Of a DNA stretch of 64,000 nucleotides, positions 61,185 to 64,000 are shown one piece after another. The first letter of the stretch is position 1, and each line of letters opens with the position of its first letter. A program made the translations under genes and the position numbers. Source of the stretch: Seminavis robusta (Eukaryota; Bacillariophyta; Bacillariophyceae; Naviculales; Naviculaceae); NCBI GenBank assembly GCA_903772945.1, contig CAICTM010000457.1, positions 1 through 64,000 of the forward strand, read 5' to 3'. Below the pieces are notes generated by a model, which was not told the origin of the DNA, did no database searches, and saw only the letters and a list, made by a program, of their open reading frames with translations.

Positions 61185-63998
61185 TCAAACGTATTCCGAT
61201 TTGACTTTGTAAACGCTGCCAATTGCATCATCATCTGCAAAGGCTTTCCGCCAAGCAGGAGGGACCCTCGAGCAAACCAAATAGTCGTAATATGGTAGCC
61301 ACTTCGCCTTCACCACGGATTGGTTTGTGTCAACGTGCACGAGACCGTCCGGTAGCTTGCTATTGTTTGATTGATTGGTGATTGGAGCCATATCGTGTTG
61401 CCGAGAGCGATGCGCAACCTTGTATTTGTCACCATCGTTGAGCTTTCTTTGGCCCATCTTCCTATCGTCTTGGAGGGCAGTGCGTGTTGTTTGGTAATCA
61501 TTGTTCAATCCAAGTGAAAAGCGTTGGATAGTCTTCGTGACTTTGCCTTCTGTCGACACCATGCTTTTCAAATGATTGCTGATTGTCTGCGCCCTTGGAT
61601 GAGTCGCCTCGAAGCTCTCTTCGTTAACCAGCCCAATCGTTTTGTGTTGCTCAGCAAACTCTGTCAAATGGGCAATCAGAGTGTGGAGCTTGTTAAAAAC
61701 CGTATCTTTGCCGGGTATCATCGAGATCCACTGCTGGCCATACTGCTCGGCACACAACTTGAGGCGATTTACCTCGTCATCTGATAGCTTGCATTGTCGT
61801 TTAAGAATTGCCGAGATCTCAAGCAACAGCTCGGCTAGTGTACGCCACATTGTCATCACTTCTTTCACCTCCTCTTGTAATTGTGGGTTGTCGCAGTAGG
61901 CTTGCTCGACTCGACTGGCAATCTTCTTGTATTTAGACAGGACTTTGATACCATTAGCATTGGTCAACTCGAGCCCAGAATGCTCAACGTTGAATTTTAC
62001 TCCTCCATCGACACAGAAGGATTGATATAGCAAGTAACTTGCCTCTCCTTCCGGTTTGGAGCCAGAGTCCTTGACAAACTTGCTTCCAGACGCCGAAAGC
62101 TCTTCACCGGCCTTGACAACAGCAGCCCATGCAACCATTGCACTCTGAATGGTGTGTTGTTCTCGCTCGTTCAAGAGGTTTTTGGCTCGTTCGGCTTGCG
62201 ATGGAATGTTGGGCCATTTCGTCGCTGCTTGCAGATTGTTATAGATTGCACGGTCTTGTTGGTGCATCTCTTGAAGCTTTGCTTTTATATTTTTGATGTC
62301 ACTTGCGTCTTTGACGGCATCTTTCAATTCGGTGTACCACACAGCCTTTCGGTCAATCTTTTGTAGCAGTTTGAACGTCCTACGAGTAAGATGTGTCATC
62401 ATTCCTTGGCACACGTGCATGGAGCCCGCAGTATTCTGTGACGGTGGAGTCAAAAGCAAAGGTCTGGCGACAACACTCTTTGCTGTGCGTTTGATTTTCA
62501 TGGATGCTGCCGATGAATCGTTTGCCACCTTTGTTGATCTTCCACCAGCAACCTTCATGAATGTTGTATATAAAGTGTCGTTGTGAAACTCTCCTTCTCG
62601 CAAAGGGGACGGTGTGAGACCATGCACACATTGAGCAAACTCATCACTGGAAGCAATGCAGATCGGACAAGGGTATTTGCTTGCTGCGGTGCCTTGTCCA
62701 GAAACTGCGATGTTAAGCTTGAGGTCGTCCGCCGTGAATGGCCTGCAAGCGTAGCACCGAATCTTAACTTCACATGTTGTCTGGACAAACAGCGCTGACG
62801 TAAACCGCAGCCTGCTGACAAGAGTCCTCGTCGCCTCCAAGGATTGGTACAAAAGGATGCCGGAGTATTCTACTCCTTCCGTTTCCAAGGGCTCGTCCCC
62901 CTTTTTGGTAGGATTGGATTGCACAAGTCGGACTGCTAGAGGGCAACTTTGAACCTTATCCAGAGTCACAACTGTTGGCTGCTTTCGACTCCTTGCATCC
63001 TCGGTTGACATTGACAACTCGCGGTGGTCAGCGTCAGGGAAGAGGCGATTGCATGAATCCTGAATCGCAGCCTCGCTCTTTTTGTAAACACAGTAGCCCT
63101 CGAACTCAACAGCTAAACACTGGGCATCAACCGTCTCATTCCCTTGACAGGATGAAACCACAATAATGTGGTGTTTCCCATCAAGCAATGCCTGAAGATA
63201 CGGTTGGATTGGTTTTGTGGCTGGCCTCGAGTTGTCATATATAGTCCTCGCAAGATTCCCATAAGACTCCCTCCCATCTTCGTAGAATGCCAGAGGAAAA
63301 CAAAAGGATGGAGCATTCCCATCCAGCCTATTGGCAATGCGCATCAAACTGAGGGTAAGATTGCCTCCTTTGTCACAGCCTTGGACAACCAGGATCTCAG
63401 CATTGTGAGCGGAGATCAGACTCGACTCTTGAAACTTGCCAGTGACAAGAGCACTTCTTGTGAGACCCTCAATGACAATAGGAGGGTTTGATACCCAAGC
63501 ATGCGGACAAGGTTTCATTTTCCCATCTCCGTTCATCTCCAAAGACAAGACCTCAAAGCTCAACTCGACGTCAAGGGTGCATTGCTCATACTCGGAAATG
63601 CGGCGGCGCAATTGCTTCGGGAACAGCAGGTTTCCAAGGAATGGAGCACTGTCATGGAGGGCGTTCGCAAGCCTCTCGAGACCTCTTGTGGACGTCGGAA
63701 CAAAATCTCGAAGCGCCACTGCCTGGCAGATCGTCAATGCTGATTCATGGATTGGAACAACTGCGAGCCGAAATTGACTGCCAATGCTAGCCAAAACGTT
63801 TGGGATCATATGCCGGAAAGCAACTCCAAATAGGCGATCAAGAAGCCCTGAAACCAGAGCTGTATTCTTGCAAAGCTTCTTGCTGGCCTGCTTGGATGCA
63901 TTCTTTGTTGCTCGAACGCGCAAATTGGGGATCTTCAAATATGTTTGTTGTCCATGACGAAGCGATAGACGGACATAATCCTTGTCCTTCTGTTGAGA
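61185..63998 (-). CDS. Large putative transposase with DKGG motif and zinc pair, 5' end outside window
   Basis: The minus-strand frame is open from the right edge of the window to 61185, at least 937 codons; there is no ATG at its visible beginning, so the gene starts further right. Features in order: LVVQGCDKGGNLTLSLMRIANR (first candidate catalytic Asp, in the D-K-G-G motif), later TADDLKLNIAVSGQG (second Asp), at once followed by YPCPICIASSDEF and CVHGL (possible zinc ligands), a long helical middle, and near the end LHTLIAHLTEFAEQH with GLVNEESFEATHPRAQ (candidate Glu). This D-D-zinc-E order fits an RNase H-fold transposase of a family spread among protists and animals, but I cannot name the superfamily. 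The frame has no breaks, suggesting recent activity. Confidence 0.65.
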   Translation of the reverse strand, partial: SQQKDKDYVRLSLRHGQQTYLKIPNLRVRATKNASKQASKKLCKNTALVSGLLDRLFGVAFRHMIPNVLASIGSQFRLAVVPIHESALTICQAVALRDFVPTSTRGLERLANALHDSAPFLGNLLFPKQLRRRISEYEQCTLDVELSFEVLSLEMNGDGKMKPCPHAWVSNPPIVIEGLTRSALVTGKFQESSLISAHNAEILVVQGCDKGGNLTLSLMRIANRLDGNAPSFCFPLAFYEDGRESYGNLARTIYDNSRPATKPIQPYLQALLDGKHHIIVVSSCQGNETVDAQCLAVEFEGYCVYKKSEAAIQDSCNRLFPDADHRELSMSTEDARSRKQPTVVTLDKVQSCPLAVRLVQSNPTKKGDEPLETEGVEYSGILLYQSLEATRTLVSRLRFTSALFVQTTCEVKIRCYACRPFTADDLKLNIAVSGQGTAASKYPCPICIASSDEFAQCVHGLTPSPLREGEFHNDTLYTTFMKVAGGRSTKVANDSSAASMKIKRTAKSVVARPLLLTPPSQNTAGSMHVCQGMMTHLTRRTFKLLQKIDRKAVWYTELKDAVKDASDIKNIKAKLQEMHQQDRAIYNNLQAATKWPNIPSQAERAKNLLNEREQHTIQSAMVAWAAVVKAGEELSASGSKFVKDSGSKPEGEASYLLYQSFCVDGGVKFNVEHSGLELTNANGIKVLSKYKKIASRVEQAYCDNPQLQEEVKEVMTMWRTLAELLLEISAILKRQCKLSDDEVNRLKLCAEQYGQQWISMIPGKDTVFNKLHTLIAHLTEFAEQHKTIGLVNEESFEATHPRAQTISNHLKSMVSTEGKVTKTIQRFSLGLNNDYQTTRTALQDDRKMGQRKLNDGDKYKVAHRSRQHDMAPITNQSNNSKLPDGLVHVDTNQSVVKAKWLPYYDYLVCSRVPPAWRKAFADDDAIGSVYKVKSEYV

Positions 63999-64000
63999 AT

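Noticed and set aside
1-64000. CRISPR arrays, rRNA, tRNA and bacterial-type operons or Shine-Dalgarno sites
   Set aside because: None seen; introns and gene layout are eukaryotic.

Overview
This is nuclear DNA of a photosynthetic-type stramenopile, most likely a pennate diatom. The grounds are small GT-AG introns (83-147 nt in the six genes where one can be placed), genes on both strands with no operons, a diatom-type cyclin, a SPX-VTC polyphosphate polymerase, a copia-like retroelement whose protease motif reads DNQST (typical of diatom CoDi elements), and the 'NGCPW' ankyrin-repeat type common in diatoms. The species cannot be fixed from the sequence alone; several traits would fit a repeat-rich pennate such as Seminavis. 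No rRNA, tRNA, CRISPR or organellar genes were seen.

Layout. 1-4.1 kb: 3' part of a saccharopine-dehydrogenase-like oxidoreductase, a divergent DXO/Rai1-like protein, and a protein made almost only of PAS domains. 4.2-8.8 kb: a DNA transposon with a zinc-finger DDE-type transposase split by an 87-nt intron (minus strand), plus a small convergent gene. 9.8-21.8 kb: host block with a membrane-anchored flavin amine oxidase, a CHAT protease/P-loop NTPase protein broken by one in-frame stop, the GPI-transamidase subunit GAA1, a mitochondrial-type hypothetical and a GT71 mannosyltransferase. 22.5-25.75 kb: a decayed MULE-type transposon with 30-bp terminal inverted repeats (27/30 identical). 26.5-51.4 kb: host block with SPX-VTC polymerase, a small mitochondrial EF-hand protein, a diatom cyclin, a CZIB/UPF0587 protein lacking its cysteines, a proline-rich protein, a truncated gamma-COP-like protein next to an ankyrin pseudogene, a secreted and probably GPI-anchored esterase with a 51-bp coding minisatellite, a COG6-tail-like protein, a two-HKD phospholipase D, and a 1,088-aa LsmAD/RPA70N/armadillo protein. 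51.9-59.4 kb: a MYND-finger gene cut in two by a 6,539-bp LTR retrotransposon with identical 141-bp LTRs and a 5-bp target duplication. 60.1-64 kb: another putative transposon, with a small plus-strand gene convergent with a large transposase that runs off the window.

Functional links. GAA1, the GT71 enzyme and the GPI-signal esterase all belong to the secretory/GPI route, but clustering here is probably accidental. The most informative structures are the retroelement insertion, which can be reversed on paper to give an intact MYND reading frame; the unusual LsmAD-RPA70N-armadillo fusion; the CHAT-NTPase protein with a nonsense codon between its catalytic His and Cys; three unrelated DNA transposons sharing the same two-gene convergent layout; and the palindrome CTAGCTAG, found at least 14 times and only outside recognised genes.
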